This document shows positions 1 through 7,004 of a stretch of 11,375 bases of DNA, in pieces. Each line of letters begins with the position of its first letter. Position 1 is the stretch's first letter. The position numbers and the translations under genes were made by a program. The stretch is from Actinomycetota bacterium (GTDB lineage Bacteria > Actinomycetota > Humimicrobiia > Humimicrobiales > Humimicrobiaceae): the NCBI GenBank assembly GCA_023475715.1, contig JAMCVO010000285.1, positions 1 to 11,375 of the forward strand, given 5' to 3'. Below the pieces are notes generated by a model, which did no database searches, was not told where the DNA came from, and saw only the letters and a program-made list of their open reading frames with translations.

Positions 1-66
1 AGTTTTGCTTATGTCTATGCCGACTTTATTTTGTTTCCAATTTATCCTATATTGCCAAAAGAATGA
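1..66 (+). CDS. 3' end of an unidentified gene (partial, runs in from the left edge)
   Basis: Frame 1 is open from the window edge to a TGA at 64-66, giving 21 residues that end in FPIYPILPKE. The stop overlaps the ATG of the next small ORF as ATGA (63-66), the junction type also found between genes at 2161-2164 and 6465-6468. That coupling is the main reason to believe it. The piece is too short to assign a family, and frame 3 is also open across this stretch, though its cysteine-rich translation looks less protein-like. I do not recognise it. Confidence 0.4.
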   Translation, partial: SFAYVYADFILFPIYPILPKE

Positions 67-188
67 CCAAAATTCTTAAAAAATCCTACTTTTATTTAAT
101 TTTAATAACCCTCTTAGTCTTTTTCATTGATTTCTTAATTATTTCTCTGATACATCCGAACTCCGGTAACCTATATACAGTATCTTAG
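63..188 (+). CDS. Small predicted single-pass membrane protein (41 aa), unknown function
   Basis: An ATG at 63 opens a 41-codon ORF ending at TAG 186-188. After a lysine-rich start (MTKILKKS) it has one strongly hydrophobic stretch at about residues 9-31 and a short polar tail (HPNSGNLYTVS), so it reads as a positive-inside single-pass membrane protein or the N-terminal stub of a longer membrane protein. Its ATG overlaps the previous stop (ATGA), and its stop lies 2 bp from the stop of the convergent gene at 191, the same tight convergence as at 10195/10198. T-rich DNA opposite A-rich DNA can give hydrophobic ORFs by chance, so certainty is limited. No family is recognised. Confidence 0.42.
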   Translation: MTKILKKSYFYLILITLLVFFIDFLIISLIHPNSGNLYTVS

Positions 189-190
189 AG

Positions 191-2164
191 TTAAGTGTGC
201 TGAAACAGTAACGCCAATTTAGGCCACACTTTAAAAATAATCTCAATTTGGAAATTGCCGGATTTATTAATCTCCCATCCATTTGCATAATCGTAAACCT
301 TAATATGATTAAACACTGTCTGGCCAATTCTAGCTTCCCATCCACCACTGTAAGTTTCCTTAAATATGAGCACGAAATCCCCAGAAGGATTTTTAATATT
401 TACAATATATTTTGTAGGAGATATTTTTTGGTAATTTAATTGTACATCCGGATTATCGGTTGAAAAATACCCTGATTGGCTCCCCTCGAAAATGAAAAGG
501 GATAGCTTACCCTGATTGCTGATGTGCCGAATATTCGGCAATGCAGAGACGGTAGCCTCCGATCTTTGAGCATCCACTAAATTGCGCTCCAACTTAAAAT
601 CATGACGCACGACAATATATTTAATATTTAATTCATTAAATAAAGAAGAACTGTCTTTGTCTTGCAACAAAGAATCAACTAACTGATCATATTTATTATT
701 AAAGGTTTCACTTAGTTCTAATCTCTTACTAATTACCGGCTTACTGAATAGATACTCACTTGGCTCAACCCCATCATATCCCCAATCTAAAGGAGAAGAG
801 TCACCTTTATGTATAGGCAATACTAAAATTCGGCTATCTGAGCCGTCCTGGTTAATTATTGTATTAATCTGCTGATATGTTTTGGGAACATTTACCTTAT
901 GGGTCTCAAATATATCCCCAGACCAAAAAGGCCAAACCAATATTCCTGAGAAAAAAAACATTAAGGAAAAGACAACTAAAAATTTGCTTTTTCCTGTTAG
1001 CTTTGAAAAAAGTTTTGGAATTCCTAAACCAAAACAAATCGAATAACCCAATACCCAAACCAGGCCAAATTTCTCGTAAGAATTTCTTAAAACTTGAGAA
1101 ACAGAAATATCTGAGAAAAGAAACGAGAAAAACGCTCCTCCAAAAGGAGGGTTTGTACCCTTACTAACAAACCATCCTATAAAAAGTAATAAACATAGAT
1201 ATGGCCAATGCATTTCTTTTTTACTTTTGATTAATCCAAAAATTGTAAAAAATAATATTAAGACACTTAATAAGTTAGTTAAAGGATGTGAATAAAAAGC
1301 ATAATATTTTCCTCCTTCACCAAAAAGAAATGACTGACGAAGTAGTAAAATCTGATCAGTATGAAAATACTGACTTACACCCATCAATGAGTCATAATTT
1401 ACTTTCCAATTTGAGACACCAGAAAAAGTATAGTTGACTAAAGCTTTATAAGGATAAATCCACCATAAGTTGACTATTACCCAGCTAATAAATACTATCA
1501 AGAAACCGACCACGTATTTGGTGATAGATTTTTTGTTATAGCGGAATTTATACAACAAATACAAAAGCCATATAAATGAAGGTGCCCAAATAGTAATTAT
1601 TTGAGCAGGCGAACCGTAGGCAAAAGAGCAATACAACCCAAAGAGATTTAAAATTATTAGATTATGGAGTTTATAATTGGTAATAAATTTAATGGTGTAA
1701 AAAGTAATAACCGGGAGTAATGTAAAAGTAAAAATTTGAGCAAAAAGGAACCTTCCCCATATTTGGCTGAAGGAATACAAATTTAAAAGATAAAATATTC
1801 CCGCTAAGATAGCTGCTAGTTCTGTATCGTTTGATTTAAAAAATTCCTTAGTTAGAAGGTAAACATATAACATTCCCAGAAAAAAAAGACTGAAGAAAAC
1901 CAGACCCTGAATTGCCCAGATTTCAGCTCCTAAAGTGGTTAAGATATTTGCAATAACCAAAATAGTAATTCTGGGAATAAAAACTGCTACCGGGTAACCA
2001 GTCCCTGTTTCAAACCAAGGCGACTGATAGAGTTCAATAGACCGTTGCGGATTATAAAAGAATAGCCCTTCTTCTGCTCCGGCTAAAAGCTTATGGTCTT
2101 TAAAAACCACCACAACTAATATTAGTGATATAGCTAAAAAAATAGTCTGTGCGGCAAATTTCAT
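191..2164 (-). CDS. Large multi-pass membrane protein, GT-C-type glycosyltransferase-like (YfhO/AftD-like)
   Basis: This 657-residue protein starts with a transmembrane helix (residues 1-21), followed by an outer loop with an acidic pair (E31-E32) and the segment around YQSPWFETGTGYP, where GT-C enzymes carry their catalytic acidic residue. About ten or more hydrophobic segments fill residues 60-410. A soluble C-terminal part follows, with the motif NIKYIVVRHDF and, at residues 605-614, YSGGWEARIG, typical of large YfhO/AftD-like proteins. It probably moves a sugar from a polyprenyl-phosphate donor on the outer membrane face; donor and acceptor are unknown. The ATG overlaps the upstream gene's stop as ATGA (2161-2164), so it is translationally coupled to the other GT-C gene. 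The C-terminus stops at KLALLFQHT, roughly where relatives as I recall them enter a last membrane helix, so it may be shortened. Confidence 0.72.
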   Translation of the reverse strand: MKFAAQTIFLAISLILVVVVFKDHKLLAGAEEGLFFYNPQRSIELYQSPWFETGTGYPVAVFIPRITILVIANILTTLGAEIWAIQGLVFFSLFFLGMLYVYLLTKEFFKSNDTELAAILAGIFYLLNLYSFSQIWGRFLFAQIFTFTLLPVITFYTIKFITNYKLHNLIILNLFGLYCSFAYGSPAQIITIWAPSFIWLLYLLYKFRYNKKSITKYVVGFLIVFISWVIVNLWWIYPYKALVNYTFSGVSNWKVNYDSLMGVSQYFHTDQILLLRQSFLFGEGGKYYAFYSHPLTNLLSVLILFFTIFGLIKSKKEMHWPYLCLLLFIGWFVSKGTNPPFGGAFFSFLFSDISVSQVLRNSYEKFGLVWVLGYSICFGLGIPKLFSKLTGKSKFLVVFSLMFFFSGILVWPFWSGDIFETHKVNVPKTYQQINTIINQDGSDSRILVLPIHKGDSSPLDWGYDGVEPSEYLFSKPVISKRLELSETFNNKYDQLVDSLLQDKDSSSLFNELNIKYIVVRHDFKLERNLVDAQRSEATVSALPNIRHISNQGKLSLFIFEGSQSGYFSTDNPDVQLNYQKISPTKYIVNIKNPSGDFVLIFKETYSGGWEARIGQTVFNHIKVYDYANGWEINKSGNFQIEIIFKVWPKLALLFQHT

Positions 2165-2595
2165 TTTATCTTATGGAAAATTATATAACTCCCTACTTCT
2201 GCTACCTTATTATAGCCCTTCATATCAGGAAATAGCTGAACTAACTCTTTATAGGAAGGAGGATCATTGACAGGATACCAATAAGTAATAATCCAGTCCG
2301 GGGGAGAATTTTTTACTTCCTTCATCCAATTTTCTTTGACTATTGGTGGACGATAGAAAAAGCTATAGAAATTTATATGTTCAGTCAAAGATTTTCTTTG
2401 AGAATAAAAATAAATCTCTGGCTCATTTGCCCATATTAATAATGAATCATTTTTGTTTATGTTATTTGTAATCCATTCAGATACTTTTGGGGCATCATTA
2501 AACCAATAACCATATATTCCAAATTCCTCCTTTAATACGCTCAAAGGGCCACCGACTAAACTTGAAACTTCGGGAAGTATGGCTAATCCTGCCAA
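2161..2595 (-). CDS. C-terminal part of a frameshifted GT-C (ArnT/PMT_2-like) glycosyltransferase
   Basis: The 144 residues open at a TTG (2595), but they look like the tail of the gene ending at 2610 rather than a protein of their own. They have a short hydrophobic end of a helix (LAILPEVSSLVGGPL), then a soluble domain with WANEPEIYFYSQRKS and PPDWIITYWYP, the usual layout after the last helix of PMT_2-type glycosyltransferases. The same frame is open upstream to about 2629 and encodes TIVITLILAGLA, a missing membrane helix that continues the upstream ORF. Adding one A to the A7 run (2624-2630 on the + strand as T7) fuses both parts into about 498 residues. Its TGA overlaps the ATG of the next gene, showing that the operon order is intact past the lesion. 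Confidence 0.72.
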   Translation of the reverse strand: MAGLAILPEVSSLVGGPLSVLKEEFGIYGYWFNDAPKVSEWITNNINKNDSLLIWANEPEIYFYSQRKSLTEHINFYSFFYRPPIVKENWMKEVKNSPPDWIITYWYPVNDPPSYKELVQLFPDMKGYNKVAEVGSYIIFHKIK

Positions 2596-2609
2596 AATTA
2601 AAGTAATAA

Positions 2610-3656
2610 CTATGGTAAAAGTCTTTTTTTAGTATTAATCAATTTGTCAAAAAGTAATAGAGAGCAAAAACTTAACCCTACTACCATTGGTATATAGTAA
2701 TGTGGAAATTCTCGAGTTCCTCCCAGTTTTGCACCCACCCAGCTAGAAATAATATAAATCAGACCTACCCACCATAAGTAGGATTTGGATTTTCTATACA
2801 AGTAGAGAGTTACTAAGGAAAACATTAAGAATGGTCCGATCACGTCTGGAACGGTTTTTAACCAATTTATAATATTTAAAACTCCCCCGCCCTCACTTGC
2901 TGACGCAGTTAATATCCACAGACCTGCTGCATTGTATCCTCGATTATAATCAACCAGATTCTCGATTAAGCTTGGTATGGCATGATAGTGATTAAAATAT
3001 ATAATGATTGCAGCTACTGGTAATAAAAAACCAACTGTAAAAAAAGATATTAAGAATGCTATATTTATTTTCCTCTGAAAGGATAATAACCAAAGAAATA
3101 ATCCTCCTATTGGTAAAATTGCTACCGGCTTAAAAAGACTAGCAAGCGAAGATATTAAACCAAGCGTTAAAACAAGTGCAAAATTCATCCGACCCGATCC
3201 TTTTAGTTTCCATATTAAAAAGGTAGAAATCAGTAAAGGTAATATAAATAGTATCTCAGTATTAAAATCACCGCCTTCCAACCTCAATGAAGATAAGTAA
3301 ATAACCAGTAGAATCGCTGCCAGAAAAGCAGACAGCCTACCTGCTAGCTTAAGAGAAAAGAAATAAAACACAATGATTATAAGAAAAAAATAAATTAAAG
3401 CCATTATTCTAATACTGATAAAATTATTACCACCTAAAAGGGACGCCAAACCATAAACTAAGAACACCGGGGGGAACTTATGGTCAAAGGATTGCAAATA
3501 AGGAATTGCCTTTCCGGTGACCCAGAGCCAGCCCAGATAGGAATATCCACCCTCATCCCGCTCCAAGGGAACATTTAAAAAGGGCAGTCTAACAATAAAT
3601 ATAAATAGAGCTAATACGAAAAAGGCAAAAAAATTATTTTTTAAAATTTTAGGCAC
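2610..3656 (-). CDS. N-terminal part of a GT-C glycosyltransferase, ArnT/PMT_2 (GT39/GT83-like) family
   Basis: 348 residues. The first helix (about residues 10-24) is followed by LERDEGGYSYLGW, with the acidic pair D34-E35 where PMT_2 enzymes bind the acceptor or metal, then FDHKFPP (D58, K60), the second conserved loop motif. Some eight hydrophobic segments follow to residue 338. The enzyme should transfer a sugar from polyprenyl phosphate to a lipid, glycan or protein outside the cytoplasmic membrane; the specificity cannot be read. The start is GTG at 3656: no ATG lies upstream before an in-frame stop (about 3723-3725), and the next Met is at residue 85. No Shine-Dalgarno is within reach. 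It stops at TAG 2610-2612 just after INTKKRLLP, in the middle of what should be the last helix, because of a frame change at the A7 run. Confidence 0.8.
   Translation of the reverse strand: MPKILKNNFFAFFVLALFIFIVRLPFLNVPLERDEGGYSYLGWLWVTGKAIPYLQSFDHKFPPVFLVYGLASLLGGNNFISIRIMALIYFFLIIIVFYFFSLKLAGRLSAFLAAILLVIYLSSLRLEGGDFNTEILFILPLLISTFLIWKLKGSGRMNFALVLTLGLISSLASLFKPVAILPIGGLFLWLLSFQRKINIAFLISFFTVGFLLPVAAIIIYFNHYHAIPSLIENLVDYNRGYNAAGLWILTASASEGGGVLNIINWLKTVPDVIGPFLMFSLVTLYLYRKSKSYLWWVGLIYIISSWVGAKLGGTREFPHYYIPMVVGLSFCSLLLFDKLINTKKRLLP
2624..2630. other. T7 homopolymer (A7 on the coding strand): frameshift point in the GT-C gene
   Basis: Upstream of this run the minus-strand reading is INTKKR then LLP-stop; one base away in frame the reading is KKTFTIVITLILAGLA and continues to the 2161 stop. 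One extra A (A8), or two fewer (A5), joins both frames. The run is not a canonical -1 slippery heptamer in the zero frame (T-AAA-AAA). A sequencing or assembly indel, a real mutation, or slippage in a contingency-type run are all possible. Confidence 0.7.
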
Positions 3657-3756
3657 TTTTCTATTATATATTTTTCCTGATAAAATGCTATAAAATGTAC
3701 AGGTCGTAATTGAATTTGCAAATTAAGGTCACGGTAGTGATAAGTAATTCAGTATT
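3657..3756. promoter_or_regulatory. Divergent intergenic region with 12-bp palindrome and a TATAAT
   Basis: These 100 bp separate the minus-strand GT-C operon from the plus-strand methyltransferase. A perfect 12-bp palindrome, AATTTGCAAATT, sits at 3713-3724, and a 7-bp direct repeat TAAAATG at 3681-3687 and 3691-3697. On the minus strand a perfect TATAAT (3663-3668) ends seven bases before the GTG start at 3656, so transcription from it would begin at or next to the start codon. The matching -35 is poor. A weak plus-strand candidate is TTGCAA (3716-3721) with GATAAG at 3739-3744. All promoter calls are weak in such AT-rich DNA. Confidence 0.4.
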
Positions 3757-4503
3757 ATGAGGCCAGTTTTTTTACATTCTAAAAAAGAAAAATATTTTTC
3801 CACCTTAGGCTGGGCACAGGATTTTTTACAGGAGGATAGGACACAAAAAATGTATAAAGAGTTATCACCTATTCTTTCGTGTAATATAAAGTTAAAGGTG
3901 CTTGATATCGGCTCTGGAGATGGGACTTTTATAAATTTCTTACAATCAAAATTTCCTCAACATATATATTATGGCTGCGATATATCAAAGGAAGCGATTA
4001 AAATAAATGAAAAAGAAAAGACATCCATTCACTGGAAAAAAGTTGATTTTAATAAACCTGTACCATATGATAGAAACCTATTTGATGTCATTATCGCAGG
4101 AGAAATAATAGAGCATTTATACAATACAGATAACTTTTTCAAAGAAGTACATTCTATCCTAAGAGAGGATGGAATATTACTGTTGACAACACCCAATCTT
4201 GCATCATGGATGAATAGGCTATTTTTACTTTTTGGGTTTCAACCATTTGATACTGAAGTATCAGATGAAAGTCATATCTTTGGAAAAGAATTTATTTATA
4301 ATCTTATGGGGAGAAAAGTAAGCCAATCTCTTGGCCATTTGCGTTGTTTTACGAAAAAAGCGTTGCGCTCACTATTAAAATACTACGATTTTAAAGTTTT
4401 AAAAGAAGTTTCTTGTCATGTTCAACCTTGGCATTTCAATAAACTTATAACCAAATTCTTACCCAATCTTTCAGAAACACAAATGATAATAGTAACCAAA
4501 TAA
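3757..4503 (+). CDS. Class I SAM-dependent methyltransferase
   Basis: 248 residues. The SAM-binding motif I is LDIGSGDGTF (49-58), the acidic residue after strand 2 is D75 (YYGCDIS), the motif IIEHL (117-121) is the Methyltransf_11/23-type post-strand-4 signature, and LTTPN (143-147) marks strand 5. The C-terminal part has GHLRCFTKKAL, a phrase common in sugar- or lipid-associated members of this family. It transfers a methyl group from SAM; the acceptor is not readable, although the location suggests a sugar, glycan end or lipid carrier. The ATG at 3757 is the first start after an in-frame TAA at 3745; no Shine-Dalgarno is seen. It is the only plus-strand gene between two minus-strand blocks: divergent from the GT-C operon and convergent, 15 bp apart, with the C-methyltransferase. 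Confidence 0.85.
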   Translation: MRPVFLHSKKEKYFSTLGWAQDFLQEDRTQKMYKELSPILSCNIKLKVLDIGSGDGTFINFLQSKFPQHIYYGCDISKEAIKINEKEKTSIHWKKVDFNKPVPYDRNLFDVIIAGEIIEHLYNTDNFFKEVHSILREDGILLLTTPNLASWMNRLFLLFGFQPFDTEVSDESHIFGKEFIYNLMGRKVSQSLGHLRCFTKKALRSLLKYYDFKVLKEVSCHVQPWHFNKLITKFLPNLSETQMIIVTK

Positions 4504-4518
4504 GTACTCTGTTAATTT

Positions 4519-5769
4519 TTAGGGGATAATTCTTACATTTGGTAGGGGAACGATAAATTTAGTACCATTTTTTATTAAATCGTTTTCACGTTTCATGAAT
4601 GCATCAACAAAGCTATACGGTAAGGCCAACAAATAATCAGGTCTCACCGCCCGCATTTGATCTTCCGACTTAATTGGGATATCTGCCCCAATAATGTATT
4701 TTCCAAATTTGAATGGATTAGAATCCGCCGCAGCGTCAATTAGGTCATTGGTTATCCCGCAGTACTGCAGAATGGTATTACCTTTGGTAGAAGCGCCATA
4801 AACCCAGATTTTTTTTCTTTCTGACTCTATTCTTCTGCATAGCTTAAGTAAATCAGCTCGTGTTTTTTTTATTCGTTTCATAAAATTTACATAAGTTTCC
4901 TGATCATATATTTTCATTTCTTTTTCCTTTGCCAATATCCTATTGTATCGATCGGTTACAGCATATTTGGGAAATCCCTTCTTTTTTATAAATATTCTAA
5001 AACTCCCCCCATAAACATCATTTAACATTACATCAAAGATTTCCAAATTAGCTTTTTCCATAATCCATCTTAAATGGTCTGCAGCATAATATCCGACATG
5101 TTCATGCACAATATTATCGTACATGGTTGTTTTTATCATTGCCGGTAGATAAGCCATCTGAATAACCCAAATACCATCATCAGCCAAACAAGCTTCTATG
5201 TCTTTCGCGAACTGAACCGGATCAGATAGATGGTAAAACATAGCTATACTGAAAACAATTTTCGCTTTTTTGTTTGTGGCAGATTTATAGATACGTTCGT
5301 TAAAGAAATCATTGACTATATTAAAGTTACTTGACTTAAAAACAGGTTTTATGTTTTTTGCAGCATCAATACATAAAAGATCACATTTTTTATCTCTTAA
5401 AAAAGACAGAAGTGTTCCATCATTTCCACCGATATCAAGTACTAAATCACTTTCATTTACATCTACATGCAAAAGAGCACTATCAAGGACATCCTTCAAA
5501 ATTTTAGGCATAGAAGAATTTGTTGAACTGGTGAATGGATATTCTTCATACATTTTTGATATATCCAATGAGTGGCCCAATTGTAATAACCCACAAGTCT
5601 GGTCTTGCTTTTCACACATAACCAAATCTAGGGGTTGCTTTTGCAGCTTCTCGCGATATGAAACATCAGATGGAAAAAGAGAAGATAAATATTGATCTCC
5701 CAAATCTATACAGGGAATTAAAGAACTATTATTACAGAAACGACATTTATTAATTTTTTTGCTATCCAT
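4519..5769 (-). CDS. Sugar C-methyltransferase (Methyltransf_13 / SAM fold / Methyltransf_14, TylC3/NovU-like)
   Basis: 416 residues with the three-part build of NDP-4-keto-6-deoxysugar C-methyltransferases. The N-terminal zinc-binding part has C9-x2-C12 and C52-x6-C59. The region at residues 74-84 (YEEYPFTSSTN) is the conserved tyrosine/serine loop. SAM motif I is LDIGGNDGTL (111-120). IVHEHVGYY (220-228) is the family's active-site loop with the His/Glu pair. The C-terminal part (from about 265) contains VYGASTKGNT, the nucleotide-fold start of the Methyltransf_14 domain. Known relatives methylate C3 of dTDP-4-keto-deoxysugars; here substrate and position are inferred. The ATG directly follows the upstream TAA with no gap, and AAGGAG lies 8 bases before it, the best ribosome binding site in the window. 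It is the last gene of a cupin-SDR-C-methyltransferase operon. Confidence 0.88.
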   Translation of the reverse strand: MDSKKINKCRFCNNSSLIPCIDLGDQYLSSLFPSDVSYREKLQKQPLDLVMCEKQDQTCGLLQLGHSLDISKMYEEYPFTSSTNSSMPKILKDVLDSALLHVDVNESDLVLDIGGNDGTLLSFLRDKKCDLLCIDAAKNIKPVFKSSNFNIVNDFFNERIYKSATNKKAKIVFSIAMFYHLSDPVQFAKDIEACLADDGIWVIQMAYLPAMIKTTMYDNIVHEHVGYYAADHLRWIMEKANLEIFDVMLNDVYGGSFRIFIKKKGFPKYAVTDRYNRILAKEKEMKIYDQETYVNFMKRIKKTRADLLKLCRRIESERKKIWVYGASTKGNTILQYCGITNDLIDAAADSNPFKFGKYIIGADIPIKSEDQMRAVRPDYLLALPYSFVDAFMKRENDLIKNGTKFIVPLPNVRIIP

Positions 5770-6468
5770 TTATAATTGCTCCTTAAACGTATCAAGAAAT
5801 TTAAATAGTTCTTTAGCATCAGGGAATTCTTTATCCGGATTTTGAATTTCCTGTACTTCGAGCGGTCCTTCGAATTCAATTGCTTTATGTAAATAATTTG
5901 CAATATCAATCATCCTAACAGTATTAAAAGATCCAACTTCCACAATCCCCCTTAAATCAAGATGAGAAGCAATGTAATTACCAACAAAATCAACACTTGC
6001 GAAGCTGTACCTGCTTTCCCCGTCAATAAATACCTTTTGTCCTTTCAGCATGTCGATTAACACACCCTTCTTTAATCCGCTCCCAAACATAGAACTTAAA
6101 CGTATAATTAAGTTATTACCATAGTTACATAAATCCTCCGTAGCCAGTTTATGTCTGCCATAGACAGTATCCAGTTGACACCTAGCTGAAACCGTGCTTA
6201 TTTGAACAAATTTGTCGAAGGTACATCCATAAAGTATGTTAGCAGTTTTCTGAACAGATTCCTGGAAGTCTTTAGCAGGATTATTCTTCGCCCAAAACCT
6301 TGCGGCCGGCATTGCTGAATTTATTATAATGTTATAAAACTTCCCAATGCTGGAAGAATAATTTTCCCGGGTTATGGGTACAACGTGATATTTACCAGTT
6401 TTTGATAAAGCCGAAAATAAACTCTTCCCGACAAATCCGCCCGCCCCAAATAAGGCCACCGTAATCAT
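5770..6468 (-). CDS. Short NAD(P)-dependent SDR (RmlD/epimerase-like), probable nucleotide-sugar ketoreductase
   Basis: 232 residues with an N-terminal Rossmann motif FGAGGFVG (7-14) and the SDR catalytic set: S91-T92 (ISTVS), Y103 and K107 (YGRHK). It is shorter than the 280-340 residues usual for extended SDRs, mainly because the substrate-binding C-terminal part is compact. The segment IRLSSMFG is the usual strand after the YxxxK helix. It lies between a cupin and a C-methyltransferase: its ATG overlaps the cupin stop (ATGA, 6465-6468) and its TAA abuts the next ATG. In similar pathways a reductase of this type reduces the 4-keto group after C-methylation, so a 4-ketoreductase is the best guess. 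An epimerase or reductase acting on another keto sugar is possible. Confidence 0.78.
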   Translation of the reverse strand: MITVALFGAGGFVGKSLFSALSKTGKYHVVPITRENYSSSIGKFYNIIINSAMPAARFWAKNNPAKDFQESVQKTANILYGCTFDKFVQISTVSARCQLDTVYGRHKLATEDLCNYGNNLIIRLSSMFGSGLKKGVLIDMLKGQKVFIDGESRYSFASVDFVGNYIASHLDLRGIVEVGSFNTVRMIDIANYLHKAIEFEGPLEVQEIQNPDKEFPDAKELFKFLDTFKEQL

Positions 6469-6929
6469 TCTCTTTTTGAGGATTTTTTGCGAGCTAAATC
6501 CTTTGATCTTTTATCCGCAAATATATCTACTCTAACTATGGGAACCTCGCAATCATCCCAAGGTTTTGTAAGCAATGCCACTACCGTCAGATTCGTTATA
6601 GCATAAATCGCATGGATAACCCCGGATGGAAGTCTAACACAAGTTCCCTTACTTATATGAAGTATGCTTTCCTTACCTGATTTATTCCGATATACCATAA
6701 TACCGGATCCATCTACTACTAAGGAATATTCTACAAATTCAGGATGATAATGATTTCCTCTTGTCGCTCCGGGAGAAAAATATAATAAATTAAATTCAAC
6801 TAGTTTATCTTGTGGAACCCAAGTAAAAATACCACCCCGTCCGTCTTTTGCAGTCTCTAGGTTACAAGTCGGGAAAAAAATTTCCATCTTGTCGTTTGAT
6901 AATTTTGTTACTTGAGCGCCTTTTGGCAT
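6465..6929 (-). CDS. Cupin-domain protein, probable nucleotide-sugar epimerase/isomerase (CapF C-domain-like)
   Basis: 154 residues forming a single cupin. Motif 1 is complete: H60-x-H62-x4-E67-x6-G74 (GNHYHPEFVEYSLVVDG). Motif 2 is G95-x5-P101-x-G103-x2-H106, so the four metal ligands H60, H62, E67 and H106 are all present. The opening DGRGGIFTWVPQD (29-41) and the NLLYFSPGATRGNHYH phrase resemble the C-terminal cupin of CapF-type and other polysaccharide-synthesis cupins, not RmlC, whose catalytic histidine context is absent. The tail (about 136-154) is basic and probably disordered. It is the first gene of a coupled three-gene operon, overlapping the SDR by 4 bp. A sugar isomerase or epimerase role is inferred from fold and context. 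Confidence 0.75.
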   Translation of the reverse strand: MPKGAQVTKLSNDKMEIFFPTCNLETAKDGRGGIFTWVPQDKLVEFNLLYFSPGATRGNHYHPEFVEYSLVVDGSGIMVYRNKSGKESILHISKGTCVRLPSGVIHAIYAITNLTVVALLTKPWDDCEVPIVRVDIFADKRSKDLARKKSSKRE

Positions 6930-7004
6930 AAAGCAAGTTTACTACTTTTCCAGGTGGAAATTCAATATGTAGTAAATTAGCACAAAGTATGGTAAAAATT
7001 AGTG
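6930..7004. promoter_or_regulatory. Divergent intergenic region between the C-methyl-sugar operon and the rml-type operon
   Basis: These 75 bp must hold the promoters of both divergent operons unless transcription enters from elsewhere. The main visible element is a nested inverted repeat at 6938-6976. No convincing -35/-10 pair is seen on either strand; TATGGT at 6989-6994 is a poor -10 candidate for the plus strand. No Shine-Dalgarno precedes either start. Confidence 0.4.
6938..6976. repeat. Nested inverted repeat (8-bp outer arms, 5-bp inner hairpin), possible operator
   Basis: The outer arms TTTACTAC (6938-6945) and GTAGTAAA (6969-6976) are perfect reverse complements. Inside, TTTCC (6947-6951) and GGAAA (6956-6960) pair around the loop AGGT. 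The inner hairpin is off-centre (1 base to one outer arm, 8 to the other). It sits in the middle of the only gap between two divergent sugar operons. It could be a dimer-binding operator or a structured leader; it is not followed by a T-run, so a terminator is unlikely. Confidence 0.5.

Noticed and set aside
139..348. Minus-strand 69-codon ORF overlapping the end of the large GT-C-like gene
   Set aside because: It lies out of frame inside a well-supported gene and its translation has no family features. A frameshift extension of the large gene through it (ending KILYIGYRSSDVSEK) was considered, but it gives no further membrane helix.
877..1167. Plus-strand 96-codon ORF opposite the large GT-C-like gene
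   Set aside because: The lysine-rich translation is typical of the complement of A/T-rich membrane-protein DNA; there is no start context or neighbour support.
2618..2630. Programmed -1 ribosomal frameshift at the A7 run of the GT-C gene
   Set aside because: In the zero frame the heptamer is T-AAA-AAA, which does not allow the P-site codon to re-pair, and I saw no obvious downstream stem. An indel or transcriptional slippage is more likely.
5312..5695. Plus-strand 127-codon ORF opposite the C-methyltransferase
   Set aside because: The C-methyltransferase has complete family motifs across this stretch; the opposite ORF shows none.
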